A stretch of 23,380 nucleotides of DNA from Peptoclostridium sp965368085 (GTDB lineage: Bacteria > Bacillota > Clostridia > Peptostreptococcales > Peptostreptococcaceae): NCBI GenBank assembly GCA_965368085.1, contig CBDULP010000033.1, positions 1 through 23,380 on the forward strand. Direction: 5' to 3'. Of this stretch, positions 23,306 through 23,380 are shown one piece after another (positions within the stretch are counted from its first letter, which is position 1; each line of letters opens with the position of its first letter). The notes under the pieces are model-generated. The model ran no database searches and was not told the DNA's origin. It saw nothing but the letters and a program-made list of their open reading frames with translations. A program made the translations under genes and the position numbers.

Positions 23306-23380
23306 CTAAAGATATGTACTCAAAAATTCTTTGAGAGCATCCTGCCAGCTTCTCATATAGTATCCGTGCTCCCTTTCAAG
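23306..23380 (-). CDS. C-terminal end of an upstream gene, cut by the window edge
   Basis: The last 24 codons and a TAG stop (23306-23308) are visible, including GYYMRSWQDALKEFL. The stop is followed at once by the ribosome site of the glycosyltransferase gene, which supports a real translated frame and an operon. The product cannot be named; given the neighbours it is probably another polysaccharide gene. Confidence 0.6.
   Translation of the reverse strand, partial: LEREHGYYMRSWQDALKEFLSTYL

Noticed and set aside
1..23380. CRISPR arrays, insertion sequences, prophage or toxin-antitoxin genes
   Set aside because: I saw no regularly spaced direct repeats, transposase or phage-like proteins on either strand.

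Overview
This looks like a chromosomal segment of an anaerobic, motile Firmicute of the class Clostridia, possibly near Peptostreptococcaceae or Peptoclostridium. That placement is inference from gene content and style. The support is strong GGAGG-type ribosome sites, several TTG starts, AT-rich spacers with Bacillus-type sigma-A promoters, an oxygen-labile two-subunit class I fumarase, a CheV protein, and a UPF0735 ACT-domain protein. Every intact gene lies on the minus strand, so transcription runs right to left. The only coding trace on the plus strand is a decayed histidine-kinase fragment.

Layout from left to right. (1) 1-2.3 kb: a near-consensus promoter firing out of the left edge; thrB with its terminator; the UPF0735 ACT gene, whose promoter is overlapped by paired GntR-like palindromes; a 63-residue four-cysteine protein. 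(2) 2.3-4.5 kb: the proline operon proB-proA with a terminator. (3) 4.5-7.4 kb: a 0.6 kb gap without genes, a stand-alone cheV, and manC with a clear terminator. (4) 7.4-10.1 kb: malic enzyme and fumarase beta in one operon, then a YaaH/SatP-type acetate transporter. (5) 10.4-19.0 kb: a CHASE4-HAMP-PAS-GGDEF diguanylate cyclase, then the chemotaxis operon, transcribed cheA-cheW-mcp-cheR-cheB and closed by a terminator. (6) 19.1-20.1 kb: a small DUF2325 gene whose promoter is bracketed by two Fur-box-like sites, then the histidine-kinase remnant. (7) 20.1-23.4 kb: fumarase alpha with its own promoter, then a polysaccharide flippase, a family 2 glycosyltransferase and the last codons of another gene, the edge of a surface-polysaccharide locus.

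How the genes fit together. The amino-acid genes (threonine, proline) are housekeeping. Fumarase alpha and beta plus malic enzyme link fumarate, malate and pyruvate, and the acetate permease fits a fermentative lifestyle. CheA, CheW, the receptor, CheR, CheB and CheV make a signalling and adaptation core, but no stand-alone cheY, cheC or cheD is present. ManC and the right-edge genes point to mannose-containing surface glycans.

I see no clearly new multi-gene system. The best leads are regulatory or evolutionary: the Fur-bracketed DUF2325 promoter, the twin operator before the ACT-thrB pair, the fumarase subunits split by about 10.9 kb, and the kinase remnant with its long palindrome.
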